Both the position numbers and the translations under genes were made by a program. A DNA stretch of 64,000 nucleotides from Nepenthes gracilis (taxonomy: Eukaryota > Streptophyta > Magnoliopsida > Caryophyllales > Nepenthaceae): positions 3,370,126-3,434,125 of the forward strand of contig BSYO01000036.1 in the NCBI GenBank assembly GCA_033239525.1, read 5' to 3'. The notes under the pieces are model-generated. The model ran no database searches and had not been told where the DNA came from. It saw nothing but the letters and a program-made list of their open reading frames with translations. Every line of letters begins with the position of its first letter. Position 1 is the first letter of the stretch. This document shows, in pieces, positions 11,284 to 21,719 of this stretch.

Positions 11284-11815
11284 ATAAATAACTAAAATTT
11301 AGATAATCTAAAGCTGGCTTAGACAAACCATATCCAAAAACCAAACAGTATAAAAAATCATAAATTATAATGAATATGTTGTCTGGCCGAATCAAAATTC
11401 AATTATAAGAATAAATAAATTTGATCAAACCCAATAATTATTTGTCAGAAAAAATATCTAATGAAATATCTAAATAAATACAATAGAAACTATATAAAAA
11501 TTCACCAACTACTAGATTTTTTAAATTATATAAACTGTAATAAATTAAAATATACCATGATTCCAAACACGAGTCCCAAATATAAACAAAATTAAATTAA
11601 ATATTTAAGTTTCTTCTGTCTGAATTCTATAAATATATATAACCGACTAATCTAGAAGGTTAAAAAATATTTACAAAATATTAGCCTAAATATTAACAAT
11701 TATATTTATAATAATAAATATATGTCCATAAACTAGATAAATGAATTTAAAAAATAATAAAATATATTTGAAATTCAATATTTTTATCAAATATTCTAAT
11801 ATGTTAATTGTACTT
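11284..11815. other. AT-rich intergenic DNA
   Basis: AT-rich flank of the element. I see no gene or recognisable repeat terminus. Confidence 0.5.
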
Positions 11816-12806
11816 GTTGCATCCCTGGGTTGTCGAATAGGTGAGGGAGGTGCTCGATCTTCCACGTCGGGCCAAACCGGACCCAATCTAATCCCTATCT
11901 CTTTGAGTCTGAACCCTGTGCAACACAACTAAAAACGAGAGATAAGAGGATAGTAGAATTGTTCCCACCGTATATCCTCCGACACTCAACTCAAAAATCT
12001 TTTTAAGAGAATAGAAAAATGTTAGAAAGATGTGAGAAATGTATAGATGCGTAGAGAAGTAAATTGAGCGTTCAGATGTGCCTTGCAGAGGGACGCTTAG
12101 AAATATGGAAGGCGGGCCTCTTGGACAGATGGTGAGAGCAAATTTTCCTGGATGGCCTCTTAGGATAGAGGATTAGATTCCTCCTGTTATATTTTCTTGA
12201 GAGATGACAAGGTTGGCCTTCTAGAAGGTAGGGATACTCTTTCTTGTGATGTCTTCTGGACAGAGCACGTGGCTTCCAGTAAAGGATGGATAGAAGAGCC
12301 TTATGGTAGAAATGGATTGCAGAGCCTCCTGAAATAATTAGATGGAGTCTGTAATCCCTTTTTCTCTTCTCTCCTCATCCTCCTTTCTGGATTCTCCTCT
12401 CATTCCGCTAAGATCAAGGGTTATTTTATAGGGTAGGCGGTGGTTTTAACTTTTTGTCTGGATGACAACCACCTCGTGGATAAGAACACACCGATTTGTT
12501 ATTATGACTGATTGGTTATGGTAGGTTGCTTCAGTGTGCAAAAAGTGGACGGTTGCGTTGTACAGTGGCTACTTTGTAGAGATTTGTTTAGTCGGTTATC
12601 ATAAGCTGTCATAGTTGCGCATGGCACATGGGCTTGCTTTATAGATTAGAACTGTTGAGCCGTCGGGCTTTTCTTGAGCTGAATCAATAATGGCTGCTAG
12701 GTAGGGCCTGCTTGGGCATTTCCTAATTTTCGAATTATATTGAATTTTATTAAGCATTTACTTTATTCGTGAGCCTTTTTTAAAGCCGGATTTACCAAAC
12801 CCATCA
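11816..12806 (-). repeat. R2-family LTR remnant
   Basis: On the - strand it begins TGATGGGTTTGG (at 12806), the start shared by the R2 solo LTRs at 34325, 45637 and 46581. Near the other end it carries 'ttagttgtgttgcacaggg' (about 11907-11933), the R2 signature, preceded in - orientation by 'ttgagtgtcggaggatat'. Degenerate 'ggcctcttggacaga'-like repeats occupy 12110-12330. I could not match a target duplication, so the left boundary is approximate. Confidence 0.6.
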
Positions 12807-13900
12807 GCTCTAATATTTATTATAAATCACTATTTTATATGCTAAGATTCATAATATATGTACAAATATTAAATAGTTCAAATTATATAAAATTGTTCAA
12901 AATTCAAATCATATACTTTCAAAAAACCTAAACATCCAAAGTCTAATAGTTTTGAATATCGTATCAAAACGTGCAAATTTTTAAAATAAATATTTTAAAA
13001 GTCTCATATATGATATAGGTTAAAATCTCATAATCCAAATCATATTAAAATTTATAAACCAATGATCAAAAGACCAACTTTGAGTGAGGGTTATATGTAT
13101 TTTTGATAATTTTAAATTAAAATATTATTATTTAGATCTATAAATGAATCATCTATAAAATATTTTCTATAAATTGGATTAAATATCATATTTTTTTGCT
13201 ACCCATGAATAATAAATACAAATCTCAAGTATACATGAGATATTAAGGCATTTAAATATATTATTTTTATTTAATTTTATATAATAGTTTTTTAAAAAAT
13301 ATAAATAGAAAACTACAACAAATATTTAATTTTTTTTATTTTGTGAAAAAATTAAAAATATTAAAGACTTTTCTATTCTAAGATAAGTGTGGATATTTAG
13401 AATTTTTTACCCAATAGAAAAGTATAAATTATATCAAATATCAAAATAAAATCCAACATAAAACACTTATATGGAATATTAATATGTAAAACTAAATACA
13501 TAAGTTTCATGACATTTTTTTATAAATATATATATAATATTATAAAATATTCACTTATTTTATAAAAAAAACAAATAAACCCTTTGAATTTTCAATAAAA
13601 TCTAATAAAATTTTAAAATATTTAATAAAAATCATATCCATATAATAATATTCAAAATACTAATGTAAAATATTACATATATGTATAATAAATTAAGTAT
13701 CATAAATAAAATCAAAGGATTTGCAAAATAAATAAAAAAACATGGCTTAAAAAACTTACCTTAGACCTTTAATTTAATAGATCTGACTTTAGAAAACTCT
13801 TTTTTTCTCTCTCTCTTCCTTCTTATTATTATTCTTACTTCTCTTACTCTGTCTTCTTTTTGTCATGAAATGACTGAAATAATACGTAGACGGCTATATC
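12807..13900 (-). repeat. R1 repeat copy, reverse orientation
   Basis: Read on the - strand, a purine tract (13800-13830, 'agagagagaaaaaaagag') is followed by 'aaattaaaggtctaaggtaag', the same order as in the + strand R1 copies. The rest is very AT-rich and diverged. Confidence 0.45.
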
Positions 13901-13929
13901 TAACACAATTAGTGTACGAGTGTTATTTT

Positions 13930-14230
13930 TGTTACATATTTTTGACATAATTTACAAATAATTTATTTTTGATATATTTTTATATATATACATATATATT
14001 TCACGAGCTTTCCTATGCTTTGTGTATTCTTATATGTTAAGTATTTCATATGAAATTACATTTTAGAATATATTTATTAAAAATTAAAGGTTTTAGATTT
14101 TCATATATCATCATAATATTCTATGTTTTACTCCTATTTTACTCACATATTTTTATATATTAAATATATATTTTATTAATCGTTAGACTAATATTTACAT
14201 TATTTTAAAACCCTTTCAGATCAGTAAACA
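13930..14230 (+). repeat. R1 tail fragment
   Basis: 'tttgtgtattcttatatgtt' with 'ttagaatatatttattaaaa' and 'ttttactcctattttactca' closely matches 4285-4430 of R1 copy 1. Confidence 0.55.
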
Positions 14231-15464
14231 TTGGATATTTGTAGGATTTGACAGAGGACCATTTGATGATTATAGTTAGAAATTTTACTTATAATTTTAG
14301 GCTTACTTTTGTATTTTTTTTTATAATAAAGAAGATCGATATTTAATTTTCACATATTGGATTTAGCCAGTGTGTCATTATGAATTTATGTATGAGTTCT
14401 CGCTTATAAATTTAAATTTTAATTAGATATTTTTTCTTATAATACATTATAAATTGAGTAGAAACAATATCAATTTGGGCCAAATAGGGATAATTTGGCA
14501 ATTTTTATGATCATAGTATATACATCTGAATATTTTACTAATAAATTTTAGTACATGGTATCCGATATTAGTTTGATAAACCTCGCATATAAATAAGTTT
14601 TATTTCTAATAATATTATTATTTCCTATTAGTACAGGGTCGCGATACAATCTATCTGTCAAAATCTTAATTAATAATCTTACACTTTGAATTCCGAGGAT
14701 CGATAATGCTATAGAATTATGCTTTTTCTCTAAATATAAATTAAATATTCAATAATATCAAGATAGTCTATACTAATCTAATTTAAAAATATAATTTGCC
14801 AATAAATGTTTAAATTTATAATCCTTGAAAATCCAAATTTATGCCCACTTATACGGTGCCAAAATAGAATAACACACCATAACAAAATAATTTAGAACTT
14901 ATTAAAGGTAAAAGTCTTGCAATATTATGGAAGAATAGAAAAATTATGAACCATTCATTTTTTCTATATTTAACTAATTTAATAAATTTAAAATAATATT
15001 TGTAAAAAATAAAGTAATATATATATGTTTTTCCTAATTTGAGAAATTTAGTATGAAATTTTCATCTAAAATTTAACAAAAAATTTTATATATTAACCAT
15101 TGAATTTAAATTTAATATCTTTTAATATTTTAAATATTTTATATTCATATTAGACATATTGACTACTGGATCAATTCCAACGGCCTTAGGAAGTGAGGCG
15201 AAGTGCTTATTGATTGTGTTATTTATCTCACTCACCTGCAACTTATATTTGATTTTATTCTTTTTTATATAGAATGTTATACCCTTCAGAGATCTAAATT
15301 AATATACGAATTAAGAAGTCGAATTATTCCTTTAAAAAATACGAATAATGTAGGGTCTGATGTTTAAAATTTTAAATCATTATCTTGCATACTATAATAA
15401 ATTGAACGAGAGGCAATAGATATGTATGATTTGCTTTTCGATATATCTTCTTATACTCAAATCA
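14231..15464. other. AT-rich intergenic DNA
   Basis: No gene recognised. A more GC-balanced scrap at 15170-15240 may be the edge of another repeat. Confidence 0.5.
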
Positions 15465-16010
15465 GTGATTTTTTTTAAAATTGAAATATGAGAAAGGTAA
15501 TGTTGAAATAGAAAGATGATAGGGATGAGTGTGAATTCGGAAGACTTTGCTCCACCTAGTGCACCCGAATACTTGGGTGTCTTTTTTTTTTTCCTTTGTC
15601 GAACACCTCCTCATTGGTTTGGGAGGAGTCATATTTATAGTTAGGATTATTATCCAACGAACCTTTGAAATTGCTGCCCGTGTTCAGAATTGTTTCAGAA
15701 CAGTTATTAGGAGACGTTACTTTTAGTATGTAACTATCATTTGAATTTAATAAGGAAACTGTCAAGCCATTAATTGTGGTGATTATTTCAGAAGTTTTTG
15801 GATCGGATTATTTGCTGACTCATCATTATCCTTCGACTATTAGTAACTGGTTGTCAAGATCGAGCGCTCCAGTTTATGCTATGAGGAACCGTTATTCAGT
15901 TGTCATTATTAGTTTCATACTTCATTGTTTGGGTTGCTAAAACTTGGGTCTCAATTGAGATTTAAATTGGGTCGGTTTGTCTTGGACAGTATGCTTCAGA
16001 ATATGTCAAA
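15465..16010 (-). repeat. LTR-like remnant
   Basis: GC-balanced block with a - strand TATAAATA box (within 15633-15650, context 'ctaactataaatatgactcc') and LTR-like text. The 69-codon ORF at 15556-15765 has no recognisable domain. It resembles R2 LTRs in style, but I found no termini. Confidence 0.35.
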
Positions 16011-16301
16011 ATTTTAAAAAATTAAAATAATATATATGATTTATTTATATATTATTGCTGTGGCAATCACCTAAACAAGGCAATTAAAATGCATATGATA
16101 TTTTGAAATTGATGTCCATATATGCTACATAATTTAACTAATATACAAACTTTTAGAAAATTTTTAACTATTTAGAAAATAAATATAAATATTCTAATAA
16201 CATATATAAAATCAAAAATAAATTTTAATATCATTTAGTCCCAGCGTGAAGTTATCTTGGAACATAACTAACAGTTACAGTATATTTGCTTGCAATAATA
16301 A

Positions 16302-16995
16302 TGATGGGTTCAATAAACTCAACCCGAAAAAAAAATTGCTCAACCACTCCATTTTACCCACATGGGTGGTTTTGATGGTTGTCTATTGGAAACAATTCAA
16401 CAGACGGTTAAAATCGTCTGCCTATTATATAAATATCTCTTTGATCACAACAAAAAGAAGAGGGGGAAAGGAGAATATTCTAGAAGAAAAAGGCCAAAAA
16501 AGGAAGAGGAGGAAAATAAAAAAGAGACTTAAAGGGCATTGCCCCTAAGTTCTTCTAGAATCTATCTCTCCTACCAAGTGTCCGATCATCCTTCAAAAGT
16601 AACCTTGCAATATCCAAAATGGCCGTACAAATTCCGGCCTTTTAAGACGCCCCTCAACAGAGAGCACATCTAAGATGCCCTACGGTGGGCGCACCTCCAA
16701 GCCATCCATTGAGCGCACCCAAATGTCAATCCATCGATACGTGCATTTACTCATTTTCCTTACTTCTTTCTATTCTTTTAAAAAGATATCTGATTTGAAT
16801 ATCAGAAGAGATACAGTGGGAGTAATTTTCGTCGTCTTTTAACCTCTTATTTTCAGTTGTGTTGTGCAGGGTTCAGGTTGAGACTATGGAAATCAGATTT
16901 GCGTTAGATTGGCTTAGTACGAAAATCTGATTCGCGGCCCCTAATTCATAAGATAACTCGAATTCATGGAACGTAATAAATAAAATAAAGTATCA
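16302..16995 (+). repeat. R2-family solo LTR (probable)
   Basis: Starts TGATGGGTTC, as in other R2 copies. It has a TATA box (16428-16434, 'ttatataaatatc'), and the R2 signature 'ttttcagttgtgttgtgcag' at about 16850-16869 before 'ggttcag'. A plausible end is TATCA at 16991-16995. Flanking 5-mers (AATAA and ATAAG) do not match well, so the right end is uncertain. The 100-codon ORF at 16246-16548 runs across the LTR start and is spurious. Confidence 0.6.
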
Positions 16996-17998
16996 ATAAG
17001 ATTAAAAATTAATATTCACATATTTGATTAATTACTTTTCATAATCTATCGCCAAAGCCTTGATACCCAGCAAGCGTCGACCCACCTCCATCGACTCTCA
17101 CTTCGACAGGCCCACCCTTAGCGACCCCATCAGTGCTGGCCCACCAGCCAGCCCCTACCAATCTTATGATGTTGCCACCCACTCTTGAAAGTAGCTATAT
17201 TTACACCTTATTTTAATATTTATTAATTACACAAGCCAAAAAATATATATATTACTTATTTTTTCTTTATTTTGTTATACTCTCCTTTTAGTTAAAAAAT
17301 ATCTAATTGCTAAGATTTTAATCTTAAACGATGCTATGTAAGTAGCTATTTTTTTAAAAAAAATTATATTAAATTTAATATTTAATAAATATTAATATTA
17401 TAAAAATAAAAATAGAACTATTTATTATTATTATTTTTAAATTTTTATTTTTAAATTTTAATTTAATAATTGATATGAGAAAAAAAATATATTAATTATC
17501 TAATTAAAAAAGTATTTAGATAAATTTAATCAATTAACGAAAAAAAGAATTATTTTAAAATTTTTCAAAAGTTAAATAATCTTGAATAATGTCTACATCA
17601 TGTACCAAAAAGTTAGAACAGTACTTTCTATATATAATATATGTTTTTATTTTTTTTAAAAAAAAAACTTCAAAATATATCAGCAGTAAAAGAAATAATA
17701 ATCCATCAATTACATATTAATTGATCATATGTAATATAGTATTTATTTATTTTTATGTAATTATAGTAATATAAATAAATAATATGATAGATTATTGAAA
17801 AATATTTTAAAAATATTGAGCTGACGCCATTCATTTGAATAAAAAAACATATTTTTGGCATTATTAAAATATTATTAGCTAATATAATTTTTATTTATTT
17901 ATATATATTTTATAAATTATGATTATAAATAAATAAATAAAATATCATATTAAATATATAATAATTAATACCTAATGTATCTTTTTTGGGATTAATAT
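16996..17998. other. AT-rich intergenic DNA
   Basis: Apart from a GC-richer scrap at 17050-17190, the stretch is poly-A/T-rich with no gene recognised. Confidence 0.5.
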
Positions 17999-18165
17999 CT
18001 GACTCTTTTTTAAATTCGATAAATATTGATTGATCGTATATTTTATTATAGTTCTATGATTCAGAGTATCGTTTCCTATTTGATCCATTTGAATTCCATA
18101 TTCAAAGTTGCGATCAGATCTATTCATTAAAAATAATCGATTAAATGTATTTTTTATGTACCCAT
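17999..18165 (-). pseudogene. ycf2: Plastid ycf2 fragment
   Basis: The - strand reads '[13 protein letters not shown]', '[13 protein letters not shown]', 'KYTINQ' and 'LSNLKKSQ', characteristic of an internal segment of plastid Ycf2, a very large membrane-associated protein. Only about 55 of more than 2000 codons remain, and both ends run into unrelated sequence. It is a non-functional scrap. Confidence 0.85.
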
Positions 18166-18182
18166 AGGTGCTATGGGTACAT
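18156..18182. other. Perfect 12-bp hairpin at a junction of plastid fragments
   Basis: ATGTACCCATAG (18156-18167), a GTG loop, then CTATGGGTACAT (18171-18182). It sits at the edge of the ycf2 scrap, before trnP. It may be inherited from plastid sequence or formed at the join. Confidence 0.7.
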
Positions 18183-18230
18183 GGAAAACAAGGCAATGAT
18201 TCCTTACAATGACACTGTAAACCAATTGAT

Positions 18231-18304
18231 AGGGATGTAGTGCAGCTTGGTAGCACGTTTATTTTGGGTACAAAATATCACAGGTATAAATCCTGTCATT
18301 CCTA
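18231..18304 (+). tRNA. trnP-UGG: Plastid-derived tRNA-Pro (UGG), relic
   Basis: The 74-nt cloverleaf sequence matches plastid trnP, with anticodon TGG at 18265-18267. Changes in the T stem and acceptor (GGTATAAATCC, CATTCCTA) weaken pairing. It lies in a nuclear plastid insertion and is probably not expressed. Confidence 0.85.
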
Positions 18305-18475
18305 CCTATTACTTTTTCTATGAGAAGTATTGAGGAATTCGTTGAGATATATTTTAATTGTATATACATAATCCGTCTATTTTATCATACTTTATATGAT
18401 AGTATATGCATGCAGAATGTAGGGTTACAAAAAAAAAATCCATTTCTTTACAGTCTTATCTATTGTGATAGTAAG

Positions 18476-18549
18476 ACGCTTTTAGTTTAGTTCGGTAGAA
18501 CGTGGGTCTCCAAAATCCAATGTCGTAGGTTCAAATTCTACAGAGCGTG
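18476..18549 (+). tRNA. trnW-CCA: Plastid-derived tRNA-Trp (CCA), relic
   Basis: Matches plastid trnW, with anticodon CCA at 18510-18512. The acceptor start is ACGCTTTT instead of GCGCTCTT and the T stem has a C-to-T change, so folding is weakened. It keeps its plastid neighbours trnP and petG. Confidence 0.85.
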
Positions 18550-18676
18550 ATTTTCTTTTTGTTAGGTCTAATTAAACTAAAATAACGTTACTAACTTGAA
18601 CAGTACTCGAAATATAACCTCATATGGATTAGATTAAAGAAAGGAGGAGGTCAATAAAAAAAGACTTATTAATTAA

Positions 18677-18795
18677 TCAAAGATTTAACTGATCACTACA
18701 TCTATATTGTAAATATGTAATTACGAATAATCCAACAAAAGTAATAGGAATCAGACCTAAGATGATTCCAATAGGGTCTTAACAAGAAATTCCTA
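18677..18795 (-). pseudogene. petG: Plastid petG fragment
   Basis: The - strand reads '[20 protein letters not shown]' up to the stop at 18677, matching PetG, a 37-residue single-span subunit of the cytochrome b6f complex. Near the start, 'ctattggaatc' lacks one T relative to the usual 'ctatttggaatc', a frameshift, and the initiator region is degraded. Confidence 0.85.
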
Positions 18796-18967
18796 TCAAT
18801 GAGAAAAAAAATAACAAACAATAGTCAAATCAAAAGTCGGATTACACACAAATAAAAAATAACAAATCAAATATAAAAATATAGGGAAAGAGAAGAATTC
18901 GTTTTCTTTTTATAAGGGCTAGAATCACTTATTTTGGCTTTTGACCCCATATTATAGGGTGGATTTT

Positions 18968-19111
18968 GGTATTTGGAGTTACGAAGGTGCGGTCGGGGCA
19001 TATATTGTCTTTTCTGGCTTGTGCTTTTTGGCAGTTATTTGGCATTGGGTGCATTAGGATCTAGAAATATTTTGTGATGAACGTACAGGAAAACCTTCTT
19101 TAGATTTGCCT
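18968..19111 (+). pseudogene. psbB: Plastid psbB (CP47) fragment
   Basis: The + strand reads '[20 protein letters not shown]', then 'IWHWVH', a TAG stop, and 'DLEIFCDERTGKPSLDLP'. This is an internal segment of CP47, the photosystem II inner antenna. The stop replaces the usual aromatic codon. About 48 of some 508 codons are present. Confidence 0.9.
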
Positions 19112-19189
19112 ATGGGATAGGGATAGAGGAAGAGAAAAAATCGAAGATTTCACATAGAATCGAATTCAAATGAACCGCAGATAGAAGCA

Positions 19190-19272
19190 AGTACAAAAAT
19201 GAGTAATAAACCCCAGTAAAAACTGGTACGATTCAATTCAACATTTTGTTCGTTTGGGTTCGATAGTATCAT
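19190..19272 (-). pseudogene. psbL: Plastid psbL fragment
   Basis: From ATG at 19272 the - strand reads '[20 protein letters not shown]' and on to 'LIFVLA', then diverges before the end of the 38-residue photosystem II subunit. It follows psbF in the normal psbE-F-L order. Confidence 0.85.
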
Positions 19273-19306
19273 AGCTCTATAATTCGGATTAGGTTTTATT
19301 GATCAT

Positions 19307-19420
19307 TCAATAAATTGCATTGATAATATTGATCCTAAAAAAAAAAACAGTAGGTACAGCTAATCCGTGAACAGCTAACCATCGCACTGTAAAAATTGGA
19401 TAGGTTCGATCTATAATCAT
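19307..19420 (-). pseudogene. psbF: Plastid psbF (cytochrome b559 beta) relic
   Basis: ATG at 19420; reads '[20 protein letters not shown]' then 'TVFFF', with a diverged end and a stop at 19307. The haem-ligand His in 'VHGLAVP' is still present. It is two codons shorter than the plastid gene because of an indel in the poly-T/A run. Confidence 0.9.
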
Positions 19421-19428
19421 TAGGCTTC

Positions 19429-19505
19429 CTAAAATGATATACTAAATTCATCGGGTTGTTCCAAAGGATCAAAACGGCCAGTTATTAATGAAATTTCGCT
19501 TTATC
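19429..19505 (-). pseudogene. psbE: Plastid psbE 3' end
   Basis: The - strand reads '[18 protein letters not shown]' and ends 'ISF' stop at 19429, matching the C-terminus of cytochrome b559 alpha. The 8-bp gap to psbF is close to the usual plastid spacing. The rest of the gene is missing. Confidence 0.85.
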
Positions 19506-19798
19506 TATTCATTAATCTATTCCCCTTTATCTATATCCCTTGGCATTTTGTTTTACAACTCATAATCATGTTTTTTATTTGGTTTAATCCAAAACGATTT
19601 CGGCTGTTGCAATGATAGGACCAATATATCATATCTTGACTGCTTTTGTGAAAAAGATAGGATGCATAAAAGAATCATTAAAAATACCAATAAATAAATA
19701 TATATATATATTTAATATTAGAATTTTAATCCAATTTTTTTTAGAAACAAAATAGAAGTTTGTTCAAAAAAACTTTATTATGATAGAATATATATGCT
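19506..19798. other. Unassigned part of plastid insertion
   Basis: Probably also organellar by position, but I cannot assign it to a gene. 19690-19800 is AT-rich. Confidence 0.4.
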
Positions 19799-19870
19799 CT
19801 GAGATGGAAGGATTCGAACCTCCGCATATCGGGACCAAAATCCGTTGCCTTACCACTTAGCCATGCCCCA
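19799..19870 (-). tRNA. trnQ-UUG: Plastid-derived tRNA-Gln (UUG), relic
   Basis: The 72-nt - strand sequence begins TGGGGCATGG and ends CCTTCCATCTCA, with anticodon loop TTTTGGT. This is plastid trnQ. Substitutions in the acceptor and anticodon stems (for example GATATGC for the usual GCTATTC-type arm) suggest decay. Confidence 0.85.
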
Positions 19871-19947
19871 CTTATATTTTTATTTGACACCAATAAAGAC
19901 TATTATTTTTATTGATTGTTTGTCAATTTGAGTCTAACTATCTAATT

Positions 19948-19954
19948 TATAAAA
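19948..19954 (+). promoter_or_regulatory. Possible TATA box of the membrane-protein gene
   Basis: TATAAAA about 190 bp before the ATG at 20143. The sequence between is compatible with a pyrimidine-rich plant 5' leader (ctcttcttccaaaactcacc). Position only; no experimental support. Confidence 0.3.
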
Positions 19955-20142
19955 TTCATTCCATTTTTATTAAAATTTTTTAACATTTGTAGATATTAAA
20001 TTATATTAAATTAATACCAACTCCACAGAATTTGGTAACTTCAACTCCATTTTAAATTTCCGATTTGGAAGAACTCGCCCAACTTTCAAAGGCAACCGCG
20101 TTGAAATCCTAACAACCCTCTTCTTCCAAAACTCACCACTCC

Positions 20143-20496
20143 ATGATCGAAGAAGGCAGAGCTCCGCCGCACGGCATACTACTAGCGGTGGTGGTCATCC
20201 TGGTGATGGCGGGTCCTGGACTGATTGGCGATAGCCAGGCCATAACCGAAGCGATCTCGAACCTCGTCAGCCCCGTCGGGCTTCCGTTTCTCCCCATCAT
20301 CCTCCTCCTCGCCATCCGATTCTTGTCCTCTGATCGTGCCTCCGTCCTCTCCAGAATCTTCTATCCCGGTGAACAGGACTCGATCCATCGGATTAGCGGG
20401 TCACCGATCGGCGTCGGTCTCTTCCTCTTGGTTCTTATGTGTCTCGTTTACTATCGGATCTCCTTCTCCGGCAGCGATGGTGATTCCGGCGATTAG
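20143..20496 (+). CDS. Intronless small three-pass membrane protein (117 aa), unknown function
   Basis: Single ORF from ATG 20143 in a good context (cactccATGATC) to TAG, with host-like GC content, unlike its AT-rich surroundings. Residues 11-29, 43-61 and 89-106 are hydrophobic and look like three membrane spans. The N-terminus is short and acidic (MIEEGRAPPH). The loop at 62-88 carries 'SSDRASVLSRIFYPGEQDS', and the tail is Ser/Asp/Gly-rich. It has no cleavable signal peptide by eye and no catalytic motif. The style fits a conserved plant family of uncharacterised small transmembrane proteins, but I cannot name a member. The overlapping - strand ORFs (20133-20388) are shadows. It is the only clear host gene between the plastid insertion and the copia remnant. 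Confidence 0.8.
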   Translation: MIEEGRAPPHGILLAVVVILVMAGPGLIGDSQAITEAISNLVSPVGLPFLPIILLLAIRFLSSDRASVLSRIFYPGEQDSIHRISGSPIGVGLFLLVLMCLVYYRISFSGSDGDSGD

Positions 20497-20689
20497 ATTG
20501 CGGCAGGATCTGCTGTTGTCTTCTCCTTCTCGTTCCTCGTTCTTTTTTCATTTTTTTGAAATTTGACTTTGATGATCGATCCCGATCAGATGTTGCCGTA
20601 CCGTACGGTCAACGTAGCAACTTCGTATGTTGAGTCACGTAAATATACAGGTGATGTGGCTTAACTTTGTGCTTTATTCTTTTAACGCT

Positions 20690-21110
20690 CAGCATCATTC
20701 TCAATCTTATGAAAGGCTTCATCAAAATATCCGCAATTAGATCATGAGTTTTGACATCACCCTTACCTCGTTTATCGCAAACGAAATGATACTTTTAATA
20801 TGAAAATCAAATCATCAACATATTGGCAAACAATCAAAGTATGTCCATTTTCACATACTTTAATATAGAGTGCACTTATGTGAATCAATTCTCTTAAAAG
20901 TATTTGTCAATACTGATGTTCCATGGCTTTGGCGCTCGATTCAAACCATGCAGCTTTTCATTCACTTTCAGTAGTTTGTTTTCATGACTCATTAATCACA
21001 TAATCTGTTGGTTATTAAATCTTCAAGGATGCAATTTAATAAACCTGACTTGACATCCATTTATAAATATTCCATTTCTTTTTGTGCTGTAAGTGAAAGT
21101 AACAATGGAA
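20690..21110 (-). pseudogene. Ty1/copia pol remnant (RT fused to RNase H end)
   Basis: The - strand, with frameshifts, reads 'MDVKSGLLNCILEDL', 'LNEKLHGLNRAPKPWN', 'LIVCQYVDDLIF', then 'GDVKTHDLIADILMKPF'. These are the copia reverse transcriptase core with the YVDD catalytic motif, followed at once by the end of RNase H. The intervening RT and RNase H is deleted. It is a decayed, non-coding relic. Confidence 0.8.
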
Positions 21111-21114
21111 TGAT

Positions 21115-21715
21115 CCCTAACCGAATAACAGGTGTAATTTATTGAGATATGGGTTACTTCTGTGTGAACTCATATCCGATTGGTGGGACGACAGATTTAG
21201 CCAAATATATATAAGTGCAATACTGAGGAGAAATATTGTTGTACTCACCGTGTGAGCTTGTGCCCGGGCGATATGGCCTGATGGCAAAGTATCAGTTGGA
21301 GTGTTTACACTCAACCAGAGTGATGAAATGCCGGAGTGGCTATACTTAGGCCGAAGTGGTGAACTGCCAAAGTGGAACACTTAGGTCGGAGTGGCAAATT
21401 TTAGGAGTGGAACACTTGGCCGGAGTGGTGAAATATCGGAATGGTTTCGCTAAGTCGGAGTGATAAGGCCAATTCGATTAATATTAATGCAAAGGCGGGC
21501 CGATTGCTATTTGTCGGAAAAGTTAGTTATCTGCAAAGTCCAATGCATCTAGCTGACTTTATAGAGCAAGTAGTTGACTTTTTAGAGTTAATAGCCAATT
21601 TTATAGAGTAGGTCAACTACAAAGTTCAGGGTAGAAAAATGACTGTGCAGAGTAAGTGGCATGCTTTACAGTGTACACGACCATCTGTAACGAATACTAA
21701 AACGTTGGCTATAGT
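21115..21715. repeat. LTR-like insertion with short 'cggagtgg' repeats
   Basis: It interrupts the copia remnant. 21311-21470 contains about eight irregular repeats of the type 'gtcggagtggtgaa' spaced about 20-25 bp. The style resembles the R2 LTR at 26.5-27.1 kb. Termini are not identified. Confidence 0.45.
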
Positions 21716-21719
21716 CCTT

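Larger units (their letters stand above)
17999..19870. other. Nuclear insertion of plastid DNA (NUPT mosaic)
   Basis: Fragments of at least nine plastid genes lie within 1.9 kb: ycf2, trnP, trnW, petG, psbB, psbL, psbF, psbE and trnQ. trnP-trnW-petG keep their plastid order, as do psbE-psbF-psbL. The second cluster, however, is in the wrong orientation relative to petG, and ycf2, psbB and trnQ come from distant parts of the plastome. Indels, stops and truncations show decay. I infer several plastid fragments were joined before or during one nuclear insertion. An assembly artefact is unlikely given the decay. Confidence 0.9.

Noticed and set aside
18231..19870. Functional tRNA genes
   Set aside because: They are plastid copies with stem-weakening changes inside a mosaic nuclear insertion; kept as relics only.
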